From: Planococcus sp. CP5-4_YE
Lineage (GTDB): Bacteria; Bacillota; Bacilli; Bacillales_A; Planococcaceae
Reading direction: 5' to 3'
Assembly (NCBI RefSeq): GCF_019042655.1
Contig: NZ_JAHPZO010000010.1
Location: forward strand, 638-64,637
Length of the DNA: 64,000 bases
Shown here: positions 31,956-39,941 of the stretch, one piece after another
How the letters are laid out: every line of letters begins with the position of its first letter
Position numbering within the stretch: the stretch's first letter is position 1
Translations under genes and position numbers: made by a program
Notes under the pieces: model-generated
What the model saw: only the letters and a program-made list of their open reading frames with translations
Told to the model about the DNA's origin: nothing
Database searches by the model: none

Positions 31956-33695
31956 ATGTTTGATGTTTTATGGAAATTAAAATGGTTTTTTAAAGAAAAC
32001 TGGCTGCGCTATACAATCGCAGTGGTGCTCTTATTTGTAGCGAATATCCTCGAGATCGTCCCGCCATGGCTGATTGGGGTAGCGATCGACGCCATCGCCC
32101 AGCAGGAGCTGACCAGTGAACTGCTGTGGCAGTATGTGGTCGTTTTACTGGTAGCGATGGTGCTGGCTTATGTCATTAATTTCGTCTGGCAATACCAATT
32201 ATTCGGCGGGGCGTATGTCATCGAACGGCAGTTGCGCTCGAGTTTAATGGGGCATTTCCTCAAGATGACGCCGACTTTTTATGAAAAGAACCGGACGGGT
32301 GATTTGATGGCCCGTTCGACTAATGATTTAAAGGCGATTTCCGAGACGGCAGGATTCGGGATCTTGACACTTGTTGATTCGACTTTATACATGGCAACAA
32401 TTGTCGTGGCGATGGGGATTCTCGTCTCTTGGGAATTGACGTTTTTAGCCATTTTGCCATTGCCGGTCCTCGCGATTGTCGTCCAATTGCTTGGCAAGAA
32501 AATCCACGAGCGCTATACCTTGGCGCAGGACGCGTTCGGTGATATGAATGACAGCGTCTTGGAATCGGTCGGCGGCGTCCGAGTCGTCAGAGCTTACGTG
32601 CAGGAACGTTCATCTGAAAAGGAATTCCAAGACATGACGCAAGATGTCTATGAAAAGAACATGGCAGTCGAGCGCATCGATGCGCTGTTCGCGCCAGTAA
32701 CAAAAGTATTGACGGGCATCAGTTATGTCATAGGCCTCGGCTATGGTGCGTTTCTAGTTTCCGAAGGGACGATGACTTTGGGCGATTTAGTCGCTTTCAA
32801 CGTTTATCTCGGCATGATCGTCTGGCCGATGTTTGCGATTGGTGAATTGATCAATATCCTGCAGCGCGGCAACGCATCGATCGACCGTGTAAATGAAACT
32901 TTGGATTACGAGGAAGACGTGGTCGACCCGAAAACGACAAAAGAAACCGGGAACCCAGATCACATCGGATTCCGCGATTTCGGCTTCACGTACCCACAGT
33001 CGACATCGATCAACCTGCAAGGTATTAATTTATCGATGAACAGCGGGCAGACGCTCGGCATCGTCGGCAAGACAGGGAGCGGCAAAACGACATTCGTCAA
33101 ACAGCTGCTGAAGGAATACCCGACAGGCGAAGGGTCCTTGACGATGAACGGCATTGAAATCAACGAACTGAGCAAGGCGCAATTGCGTGATTGGGTAGGC
33201 TATGTCCCGCAGGATCATGTCCTATTTTCGCGCACCATCCTCGAGAATATCTTGTTCGGGAAAGCGGATGCAACGGAAGAGGAAGTGTCCGAAGCCATCA
33301 AGCTGTCCTATTTCGAGAAGGATTTGGCAATGCTGCCGAACGGTCTCGAAACGCTAGTTGGGGAAAAAGGCGTCGCGCTATCGGGCGGGCAAAAGCAGCG
33401 CATTTCCATTGCGCGGGCAATCATCAAAAATCCGGAAATTCTCATTTTGGATGATTCCCTATCGGCGGTCGATGCCAAGACGGAAGCCAAGATTATCGAG
33501 AACATCCAACGTGAACGGGCAGGCAAAACAACAATCATCACGACGCACCGATTGTCTGCCGTCAAACACGCCGATTGGATTGTCGTGCTGGATGATGGGC
33601 GCATCATCGAAGAAGGCACGCACGAAAAATTAGTGGCAAAACAAGGCTGGTATCATGAACAATTCCTCCGCCAGCAAATCGGGGAGGTGCAATAA
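31956..33695 (+). CDS. bmrC: Heterodimeric multidrug ABC exporter subunit (BmrC/YheI-like)
   Basis: 579-aa half-transporter: six TM helices (about 1-320) followed by an ATPase domain. Walker A is GKTGSGKTT and the signature is LSGGQKQRIS. Walker B ends LDDSLSAVD: the catalytic Glu is replaced by Asp, the mark of the degenerate-site partner in exporters such as BmrCD and TM287/288. It works with the next gene product as a heterodimer pumping drugs out of the membrane. The next ORF overlaps its stop codon by 1 nt. Expression is likely controlled by the upstream leader peptide and attenuator. Confidence 0.88.
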   Translation: MFDVLWKLKWFFKENWLRYTIAVVLLFVANILEIVPPWLIGVAIDAIAQQELTSELLWQYVVVLLVAMVLAYVINFVWQYQLFGGAYVIERQLRSSLMGHFLKMTPTFYEKNRTGDLMARSTNDLKAISETAGFGILTLVDSTLYMATIVVAMGILVSWELTFLAILPLPVLAIVVQLLGKKIHERYTLAQDAFGDMNDSVLESVGGVRVVRAYVQERSSEKEFQDMTQDVYEKNMAVERIDALFAPVTKVLTGISYVIGLGYGAFLVSEGTMTLGDLVAFNVYLGMIVWPMFAIGELINILQRGNASIDRVNETLDYEEDVVDPKTTKETGNPDHIGFRDFGFTYPQSTSINLQGINLSMNSGQTLGIVGKTGSGKTTFVKQLLKEYPTGEGSLTMNGIEINELSKAQLRDWVGYVPQDHVLFSRTILENILFGKADATEEEVSEAIKLSYFEKDLAMLPNGLETLVGEKGVALSGGQKQRISIARAIIKNPEILILDDSLSAVDAKTEAKIIENIQRERAGKTTIITTHRLSAVKHADWIVVLDDGRIIEEGTHEKLVAKQGWYHEQFLRQQIGEVQ

Positions 33696-35446
33696 TGGGA
33701 ACAGGAAAACGATTAACGAACTATGCATTGCAATTTAAGAGCGTTATCATCTGGGGCTTGGTGTTTCTGGCGATTGCGGTAGCCGCCGATCTAGCAGCGC
33801 CTTTGATCGCTATGGAAATTATCGATGAACACATCTCAGGTGCTGGAGCCATTGAATTTGGCCCGATTGCACAGCTATTGGCCTTGTTCTTCGGCTTATC
33901 GATCGTTACGGCCGTGTTTCGCTACCTGCAGTATATTTTGCTGCAAAAAGGTGCGAACCGCGTTATCCGTAAAATGAGAACCGATGTTTTCGAACAGGTC
34001 CAACGCTTGCCAATCAGCTATTTCGATAATTTGCCGGCAGGAAAAGTGGTCGCGCGCATCACCAATGACACCGAAGCGATCCGCGAGTTGTTCGTTACGG
34101 TGCTTGCACAATTTGCGACGAGCTTCATGTATATGGCCGGCATCTATGCTGCTCTCTTTTATCTAGACTGGCGCATGGCGGCGATTGCCTTCGTGCTCGT
34201 GCCGCTGTTGTATGGATGGATGCTCATTTACCGGAAATATGCCTCGAATTTCAATCATATCGTCCGGGAAAAAGTCAGTGAGATGAATGCCATGATCAAT
34301 GAATCGATTCAAGGCATGAGCATCATTCAGGCGTTCCGCCGCGAGAAGCAGATGAAAGGTGAATTTGAAGAACTCAACCAAAAGCACTTCAAATTCCAGC
34401 AGAAATTATTGGTGCTAGAAGCAGCCGCCTCGCATAATATGGTCGGCGTCTTGCGCTCGATAATCTTCGTATTATTTATCTGGTACTTCGGCGGGGCTTC
34501 CATGACCGGCAATACGGTTGTCACAGTCGGCGTGCTGTACGCATTTGTCGATTACATCATCCGGCTGTTCAATCCGATCAGCGGCATCGTCAATCAATTC
34601 AGCCGCTTAGAACAATCACTCGTGGCAGCTGAGCGTGTATTCCGCTTGCTCGACCGGCCAGGTGAGCCGGTCAGCGATGAGCGGGTCGAGCGCTATCAAG
34701 GAAATGTGAGTTTTGAACATGTATGGTTTGCATACAAAGAAGAGGACTATGTTTTGAAGGATTTATCTTTCGAAGCGAAACAAGGGGAGACTGTCGCACT
34801 TGTCGGGCATACAGGATCAGGGAAAAGTTCGATCATGAACTTGCTGTTCCGCTTTTACGATGCGACAAAAGGGCAGATTTTAATCGACGGCGTCAATGTC
34901 AATGACCTGCCGAGGCAGGCGGTGCGTGAACACATGGGCATCGTGCTGCAGGACCCGTATTTGTTCACCGGTACGATCGAATCCAATATAACGCTTGGAG
35001 ACGAACGCGTCAGCCGCGAAAAAGCAGAAGCGGCACTTGCAGCAGTTGGCGGCGAGCGCGTCACGAAGCATTTGCCGAATGGCATCGACGAGCCGGTTGT
35101 AGAAAAAGGCAGTACGCTTTCTTCAGGGCAGCGCCAGCTCGTGTCATTTGCCCGGGCACTGGCATTCGATCCGGCGATTTTGATCCTGGATGAAGCCACA
35201 TCGAATATCGATACCGAAACAGAGGAAATCATCCAGCATGCGATGGATGTCTTGAAGAAAGGCCGGACGACGTTCATCATTGCCCACCGCTTGTCGACCA
35301 TCAAGAATGCAGACCGCATCTTGGTGCTAGACCGGGGCGAAATTGCGGAGTCTGGCACGCACGATCAATTGATGGATCATGATGGCATTTATCGCCAGAT
35401 GTACCGCATTCAATCAGGGATGGCTTCTACCCAGAACGTTGGGTAA
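33695..35446 (+). CDS. bmrD: Heterodimeric multidrug ABC exporter subunit (BmrD/YheH-like)
   Basis: 583-aa half-transporter: six TM helices then an ATPase domain. Walker A is GHTGSGKSS, the signature is degenerate (LSSGQRQLVS), and Walker B is canonical (LILDEATSNID). With BmrC's LSGGQ and Asp-type Walker B this gives one canonical and one degenerate ATP site per heterodimer. It lacks the approximately 90 extra residues I recall in B. subtilis BmrD. ATG overlaps the bmrC stop (TAATG). It is followed by yheE, yheB and yheA, the same neighbours as yheI-yheH in B. subtilis. Confidence 0.88.
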   Translation: MGTGKRLTNYALQFKSVIIWGLVFLAIAVAADLAAPLIAMEIIDEHISGAGAIEFGPIAQLLALFFGLSIVTAVFRYLQYILLQKGANRVIRKMRTDVFEQVQRLPISYFDNLPAGKVVARITNDTEAIRELFVTVLAQFATSFMYMAGIYAALFYLDWRMAAIAFVLVPLLYGWMLIYRKYASNFNHIVREKVSEMNAMINESIQGMSIIQAFRREKQMKGEFEELNQKHFKFQQKLLVLEAAASHNMVGVLRSIIFVLFIWYFGGASMTGNTVVTVGVLYAFVDYIIRLFNPISGIVNQFSRLEQSLVAAERVFRLLDRPGEPVSDERVERYQGNVSFEHVWFAYKEEDYVLKDLSFEAKQGETVALVGHTGSGKSSIMNLLFRFYDATKGQILIDGVNVNDLPRQAVREHMGIVLQDPYLFTGTIESNITLGDERVSREKAEAALAAVGGERVTKHLPNGIDEPVVEKGSTLSSGQRQLVSFARALAFDPAILILDEATSNIDTETEEIIQHAMDVLKKGRTTFIIAHRLSTIKNADRILVLDRGEIAESGTHDQLMDHDGIYRQMYRIQSGMASTQNVG

Positions 35447-35465
35447 GGGGGCCACCCTTTTTTTC
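35441..35465 (+). terminator. Terminator of the bmrCD-like operon
   Basis: Stem AAGGG/CCCTT with a short loop, overlapping the bmrD stop region and followed by a T-run to 35465. Confidence 0.6.
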
Positions 35466-35492
35466 TTTATAAGAGGAAGCAATTCGCTATTG

Positions 35493-35522
35493 TTGTGAAA
35501 CAGGCGGCTCTATCTTTATAAT
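35493..35522 (+). promoter_or_regulatory. Possible promoter reading toward yheB
   Basis: TTGTGA (35493-35498) and TATAAT (35517-35522), 18-bp spacing, on the plus strand. The first plus-strand gene is yheB at 35857, so any transcript would run antisense through yheE. Confidence 0.35.
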
Positions 35523-35546
35523 ATAGCTACGGCTCACGGTGACAAT

Positions 35547-35576
35547 GAAAAAAGCGCCGAAACTTTTCCGGCGCTT
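35547..35576 (-). terminator. Terminator of yheE
   Basis: Minus-strand stem AAGCGCCG/CGGCGCTT followed by TTTTTTC. Confidence 0.82.
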
Positions 35577-35779
35577 CAGTCGTATACATGATAGAGCATC
35601 AGCTCATGGACCATCTTTTTAATGGCTTCCTCGTCCTGTGGCGGAGCGGATTGCCACACAATCGAGCCGTCCGGATGATACTCGCCGCGAATGCGTTCAT
35701 TGCGGTAAAAGAATGAGATGTTCCAGCCGGGCAGCCGGCTGTCCTCGAACATCGGCTTGAATTTAAAATGCTGCAGCAT
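35576..35779 (-). CDS. yheE: YheE family small protein
   Basis: 67-aa soluble protein. It starts MLQHFKFKPMFED behind a GGGGG-rich site; the frame runs further upstream, but that part is noncoding in relatives. PGWNISFFYRNERIRGEYHPDG and the closing HELMLYHVYD match the YheE family as I recall it. Function unknown. The gene lies between bmrD and yheB on the opposite strand. Confidence 0.75.
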   Translation of the reverse strand: MLQHFKFKPMFEDSRLPGWNISFFYRNERIRGEYHPDGSIVWQSAPPQDEEAIKKMVHELMLYHVYD

Positions 35780-35856
35780 TGGAATCCCCCTTTGATCGTC
35801 TCTTTCCATTATAGGGGAAGCGGCGCAATAGACAAAGAAGAAATGAGTGACCTTAG

Positions 35857-37005
35857 TTGAATATTCTACTGACATTAATGCTGATGGCCTTGATTGGTGC
35901 CTTAATTGGCGGCATGACCAACCATTTGGCGATCAAAATGCTGTTCTGGCCATACGAAGCGAAATACATCGGCAAGTTTCGCCTGCCGTTTACGCCAGGG
36001 CTGATTCCGAAGCGACGGGATGAATTGTCGCGCCAGCTCGGCCGTACCGTGGTCGAACATTTACTGACGCCGGAAACGTTTAAGAAGCGATTTTTCAATG
36101 AGGCGATGCATAAGAAAACCGAGAATTGGCTCAATCGCCAATTGGACTTGCATCTGTTTTCCTCGCCCCGCACGTTCAATGAATGGCTGGACCTTGCCAA
36201 TCAACAAGATATTGATAGAAAGATTGAAGCGAAGCTCGACGGGTTGGTTGACCGCAACCGGGATGCTGTCGAAGCATATATTGCCGGCAAAACGGTCAGG
36301 GAGTTGCTGCCGGAAGCTTGGAAGCCGGGAATCGAAGAAAAAATCTTTGGCGGTGTTAAATACGCCATCGACAGGGGCTCGGATTATTTCGCATCTCCTG
36401 CAGGACGCCAGACCGTCAAAAGTTTATTGGATGAATTTTTGGTGTCGCGCGGCCGCTTCGGCACAGTGCTTCATAATTTATTCGGCGATTCGCAGTCTAT
36501 TACGAACAAGACCCAATCAGAAATCATCAAATTCCTCAACTCGCCAAAAACTTTCGAGCTGCTTGGCACATTGGCATTCCGCGAATGGGAAAAGCTCCAG
36601 GATAAGCAGGCAGATGAGCTCTTGAAGGAATTTGATGCAGAACCGGCAATTGCATCCATCAAGCAATATGTCCGCGACCAAGCAGGCATTTCCGCAAGAC
36701 TAGACACATCACTTGCAGAGACATGGCCTCGGGGGTTAGAATGGACAAGTGTCAATATTACGCCTCTCATTACGGACTTCGCGTTTGAAATGGGAGAGCA
36801 GAAGTTAGAAGAGGCCATATTGAAAATCGACATGGAAAATATGGTCAAGCAGCAAGTCGATTCTCTGCCGCTCAGCCGATTGGAAGAATTGGTGCTTGGG
36901 ATTTCACGGAGAGAATTCAAGATGATCACGGTACTGGGCGCATTTCTGGGGGGCTTTATCGGCATATTCCAGGGTTTGCTCGTCACGGTGCTGAATTTAG
37001 GGTAG
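35857..37005 (+). CDS. yheB: DUF445 family membrane protein YheB
   Basis: 382 aa. N-terminal TM helix (about 3-21), then GGMTNHLAIKMLFWPYEAKYIG and LPFTPGLIPKRRDELSRQLG, the DUF445 signature, a long helical middle and a C-terminal TM helix (about 362-380). Function unknown; family members are envelope-associated. The TTG at 35857 lacks a good ribosome binding site, but the residues after it fit the family start. yheA follows at 13 nt. Synteny with B. subtilis yheBA supports the names. Confidence 0.82.
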   Translation: MNILLTLMLMALIGALIGGMTNHLAIKMLFWPYEAKYIGKFRLPFTPGLIPKRRDELSRQLGRTVVEHLLTPETFKKRFFNEAMHKKTENWLNRQLDLHLFSSPRTFNEWLDLANQQDIDRKIEAKLDGLVDRNRDAVEAYIAGKTVRELLPEAWKPGIEEKIFGGVKYAIDRGSDYFASPAGRQTVKSLLDEFLVSRGRFGTVLHNLFGDSQSITNKTQSEIIKFLNSPKTFELLGTLAFREWEKLQDKQADELLKEFDAEPAIASIKQYVRDQAGISARLDTSLAETWPRGLEWTSVNITPLITDFAFEMGEQKLEEAILKIDMENMVKQQVDSLPLSRLEELVLGISRREFKMITVLGAFLGGFIGIFQGLLVTVLNLG

Positions 37006-37018
37006 AGGAGAGATTTAC

Positions 37019-37366
37019 ATGGCAGTAAACATTTATGACGACATCAACAAATTAGAATCATCGTTCCGTTCAACAGAGGAATTTCAAAAACTTCAAGAAG
37101 CGGTTGCACAAGTAACGGCAGATAGCGAAGCGAACGAATTGTTCAAGAAATTCCGCGACTTGCAAGTTACATTGCAGCAAAAACAACAGCAAGGTGAAGA
37201 GATTACTGAAGAAGAAATGATGGGGGCTCAAGCGACTGCACAAGCAGCTCAGGAAAACCCGAAAATCTTGTCTATGCTTGAAGCTGAAATGGCACTTAGC
37301 CAAATGATCGAAGAAGTAAACCGTGTTTTGATCAAGCCAGTGCAAGAACTTTATGAAAGCATGTAA
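37019..37366 (+). CDS. yheA: YlbF/YmcA-family protein YheA
   Basis: 115-aa all-helical soluble protein. The coiled-coil-prone middle is Gln-rich (QQKQQQGEEITEEE). YlbF/YmcA-type proteins form complexes that affect RNase Y and competence/biofilm decisions; YheA itself has no established role. ATG follows GAGGAGAG. Last gene of the yheB-yheA pair, ended by a long hairpin. Confidence 0.82.
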   Translation: MAVNIYDDINKLESSFRSTEEFQKLQEAVAQVTADSEANELFKKFRDLQVTLQQKQQQGEEITEEEMMGAQATAQAAQENPKILSMLEAEMALSQMIEEVNRVLIKPVQELYESM

Positions 37367-37388
37367 TTCTTAACAAAAAAGGATTTTA

Positions 37389-37451
37389 GAAAAAGACACC
37401 GAATACGTAAAGATGAATGATAATTCATTTTTACGAAGGGGTGTCTTTTTC
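37389..37451 (+). terminator. Long hairpin between yheA and the enoyl-CoA hydratase gene
   Basis: Outer stem GAAAAAGACACC (37389-37400)/GGTGTCTTTTTC (37440-37451) and inner stem CGTAAAGATGAAT/ATTCATTTTTACG with GATA loop. It ends 2 nt before the next start codon and includes that gene's AAGGGG ribosome binding site in its 3' arm. Confidence 0.75.
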
Positions 37452-37453
37452 TT

Positions 37454-38233
37454 ATGTATCAAACGATTATGCTGAAAAAAAATGGGCGTTTGGCTTACTT
37501 GGTGCTGAACCGTCCGGATTCAATGAATGCCATGAACGCGAAAATGATGGGGGAGCTTGCGGATTGCTTCGAAAGCTTGAAAAATGACCATTCGGTGCAC
37601 GCGCTGATTATTTACGGGACGGGGCGTGCTTTTTCGGCCGGTGGCGATATCAAGGAAATGGTCAATCCCGACAATCCGATGGATATCGATGCGGTCATGG
37701 AAGATGTCAGCCGCTTAGCGAGAGCTCTTTACACGCTGCCTCAAGTCACGATTGCCGCTGTCCATGGCGCCTCTGCAGGGCTCGGCTTCAGCATGGCGCT
37801 TGCCTGCGACCATGTGGTAGCGGAAGAAAGCAGCAAATTAGCGATGAATTTCATCGGTATTGGGCTGATCCCGGACGGAGGCGGCCATTTCTTCTTGAAA
37901 GAACGTGTCGGAGTGCCAAGGGCGAAGCAATTGATTTGGGCAGGGCAAGTGCTAAAAGCGCATGACGCCCTCGCCAAAGGCTTGATCGAAGAAGTGACGG
38001 CGGAAGGCAGGGGCTTGGAGCAAGCGGAGAAATATGCGCATGAAGTGCTCGCTTCTCCGGTAGCAGCGATGCTGAAATCGAAAGAAATCTTGCACGGCAT
38101 GAAGCTAGCCGAGTTGGATGAAGTGCTGGCAGGTGAAGCGGCAGGTCAATCGGCGATGCGTAAAACGGCAGACCATATCGAAGGCATACAAGCCTTCGTC
38201 GAAAAGCGCAAACCTGCTTTTAAAGGAAAATGA
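37454..38233 (+). CDS. Enoyl-CoA hydratase/isomerase family protein (YhaR-like)
   Basis: 259-aa crotonase-fold enzyme. The oxyanion-hole motifs are FSAGGDIKEMV and HGASAGLGFSMALACDHVVA. PDGGGHFFLKERVG and AKGLIEEV follow as in hydratases. It likely hydrates or isomerises an acyl-CoA; substrate unknown. B. subtilis has yhaR in the same region. Its ribosome binding site lies inside the 3' arm of the preceding hairpin, which would restrict translation of read-through transcripts. Confidence 0.82.
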   Translation: MYQTIMLKKNGRLAYLVLNRPDSMNAMNAKMMGELADCFESLKNDHSVHALIIYGTGRAFSAGGDIKEMVNPDNPMDIDAVMEDVSRLARALYTLPQVTIAAVHGASAGLGFSMALACDHVVAEESSKLAMNFIGIGLIPDGGGHFFLKERVGVPRAKQLIWAGQVLKAHDALAKGLIEEVTAEGRGLEQAEKYAHEVLASPVAAMLKSKEILHGMKLAELDEVLAGEAAGQSAMRKTADHIEGIQAFVEKRKPAFKGK

Positions 38234-38234
38234 A

Positions 38235-38260
38235 AAGAATGGCGGGTTTCCGCCATTCTT
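38235..38260 (+). terminator. Terminator hairpin, left copy flanking repeat A copy 1
   Basis: Stem AAGAATGGCGG/CCGCCATTCTT with GTTT loop, immediately after the hydratase gene. A near-copy sits at 38651-38684, on the other side of the repeat. Confidence 0.75.
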
Positions 38261-38263
38261 CAC

Positions 38264-38650
38264 AGGCTGTCGAGAAAGGTTAGAAGACGTATTTTCCGAA
38301 GCTTATTGCTCGCTTTCCGTGGGGCGGGAATCGAGCCTCCTCAGCCGCTATCGAAACCCTTGTGCTCAACTCTCACTTCGTTCGAGTATCGCAAATGACT
38401 GAACTCAGCACTGCTTCGCTCATTCATTGCCTGCGGGGTCTCTCAAACCCGTCGCTTCGCTGCTCCCACAGGAAAGATAAGATCGAACTATGTGAGAGCT
38501 TATCTTTGCGAAGTAATGCGCAGCATTATTGAGCAGAAGGTTTTACGAGCAAACGCTTCTCCAAATACTTAGACAGAACATTGATTTTGAATGTAGAATA
38601 TATGATCTCCTTATTGTTCATAGTGGAACACGAACTTCTTCAACACTTTG
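38264..38650 (+). repeat. Dispersed intergenic repeat A, copy 1
   Basis: Noncoding 387-bp sequence that matches, on the opposite strand, the segment 46544-46776. The shared landmarks in order are AGGCTGTCGAGAAAGG, TATTTTCCGAAGCTTAT, GGGGCGGGAATCGAGCCTCC, CTGCGGGGTCTCTCAAACCC, CTTCTCCAAATACTTAGA and CTTCTTCAACACT. It carries extra internal sequence (about 38345-38435 and 38475-38540) compared with copy 2. No convincing gene lies inside it. Confidence 0.8.
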
Positions 38651-38684
38651 AAAAGCATGGCGGGTTTCCGCCATGCTTTTTTTT
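38651..38684 (+). terminator. Terminator hairpin, right copy flanking repeat A copy 1
   Basis: Stem AAAAGCATGGCGG/CCGCCATGCTTTT, GTTT loop and TTTT. The core is identical to the hairpin at 38235-38260, and one stem pair differs on both sides (A-T there, C-G here), so pairing is kept. Confidence 0.8.
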
Positions 38685-38703
38685 GCAGCAAAATGGATCA
38701 AAA

Positions 38704-38731
38704 GAAAAAACACGGCGACTGCCGTGTTTTT
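38704..38731 (-). terminator. Terminator of the 61-aa protein gene
   Basis: Stem AAAAAACACGGC/GCCGTGTTTTTT with GACT loop; usable on either strand. Confidence 0.85.
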
Positions 38732-38916
38732 TAGGTATGGAACAACAAGAGTTTGCCAGCTGGCGATGCGAGCCGGTGGGTTTTTTCGGTCAGCGCTTTT
38801 TCTTCGAGCAGCGCACGGCCTTTTTCTTTTGCTTCATCATCGTTTTCGGCAGTGAAAGTTTCTTCTTCGATCAATTTGCCGGTTTTTTCGAAAGCAGTTA
38901 ATTTATAAGTTCTCAT
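38731..38916 (-). CDS. Small conserved protein, 61 aa (YhzC-like)
   Basis: Short soluble protein starting MRTYKLTAFEKTGKLI at ATG 38916 behind AAAGGGG (an in-frame GTG at 38925 overlaps that site). It ends with SPAGKLLLFHT. The layout of two beta strands and an EAKEKGRALLEEK helix suggests a compact alpha/beta domain. I recall a similar small Bacillus protein but am unsure of the name. Function unknown. It is divergent from the yhaQ-like gene. Confidence 0.68.
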   Translation of the reverse strand: MRTYKLTAFEKTGKLIEEETFTAENDDEAKEKGRALLEEKALTEKTHRLASPAGKLLLFHT

Positions 38917-39040
38917 ATTCGGCACCCCTTTCTGAACGGATATTCAGTTTCAGTATAAAGGGTTTAAGTGGAAATGTCCTGCAGTTTTGAAACATTTCGA
39001 CTTCGCTGCCGTATATAAAGGTGGAAAGGGGAAGTTAATA

Positions 39041-39941
39041 ATGACTTTATCGATTAGAAATGCAACAAAACGATTTGGTAGTTTTACAGCTGTAGATGAT
39101 ATTTCCCTCGATGTCGCTGAAGGACAAATGCATGGCTTTCTCGGGGCAAACGGGGCTGGCAAGACGACAACTTTTCGCATGGCGCTTGGATTGCTTACAC
39201 CGACACAAGGCGAGGTGCTATGGCAAGGGCGCCGCATCAGCTACGCAGACAGCCCGGATATTGGTTATTTACCGGAAGAACGCGGCTTGTACCCGAAGAT
39301 GAAAGTACAGGATCAACTTGTCTATTTGGCAAGGCTGCGGCGCATGGATAAAAAACAGGCGGAACAAGGTGCTAAGGATTGGCTGGAGCGCTTTGAAGTG
39401 CCCCATTACGCCAATAAAAAAGTGGAAGAATTATCGAAAGGCAATCAGCAGAAAATCCAGTTGATCGCGTCTCTATTACATAACCCAAAACTATTGATTT
39501 TGGACGAGCCGTTTTCCGGGCTGGATCCTGTCAATGTGGAAATGCTGAAAAAAAGCGATACTCGATTTTCAAAAGCAAGGGGCGACCATTGTCTTCTCGA
39601 GCCACCGCATGGACCATGTCGAAGAATTATGCGACGACATGAGTATCTTGGACAAAGGGAAGGTGGTTGTCCACGGCTCGATACGGGAAGTGAAGCGCAC
39701 ATTCGGCAAACAGAACGTCCGCATCCACACAGACGCCGATATCACAGCGCTCAGTGAATTACCAGGCGTCGAGAAATTCACCCCTCAGCGAAGTGGCGGC
39801 GTATTCCGCATTGCAGATGAAGCGGTCGGCCAAGATTTGCTCGCCCGTGCCTTAGAGCTCGGACCTGTGCGCCAGTTTGCGTTAGAAGAGCCAAGCCTCG
39901 AAGAGATTTTCATTGAAAAGGTGGGGCGTGCCCATGTATAG
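39041..39941 (+). pseudogene. yhaQ: ABC transporter ATP-binding protein (YhaQ-like), frameshifted at an A7 run
   Basis: The N-terminal part (Walker A GANGAGKTT, signature LSKGNQQKI, Walker B ILDEPFSGLDP) reads in the first frame up to about 39550. The C-terminal part, from about 39556 to TAG 39941 (VFSSHRMDHVEELCDDMSIL and onward), reads in another frame. The shift falls at CTG-AAAAAAA-GCG (A7, 39548-39554); six A would restore a continuous protein of about 299 aa. It may be a sequencing error, a real mutation, or transcriptional slippage on A7. The permease gene yhaP overlaps the end by 8 bp. The intact pair would be a Na+/antibiotic-type exporter. Confidence 0.8.

Noticed and set aside
38581-38901. 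106-aa plus-strand open frame between the hydratase and yhaQ genes
   Set aside because: It crosses the repeat end, a terminator hairpin and the antisense of the 61-aa gene; there is no ribosome binding site and the composition looks random.
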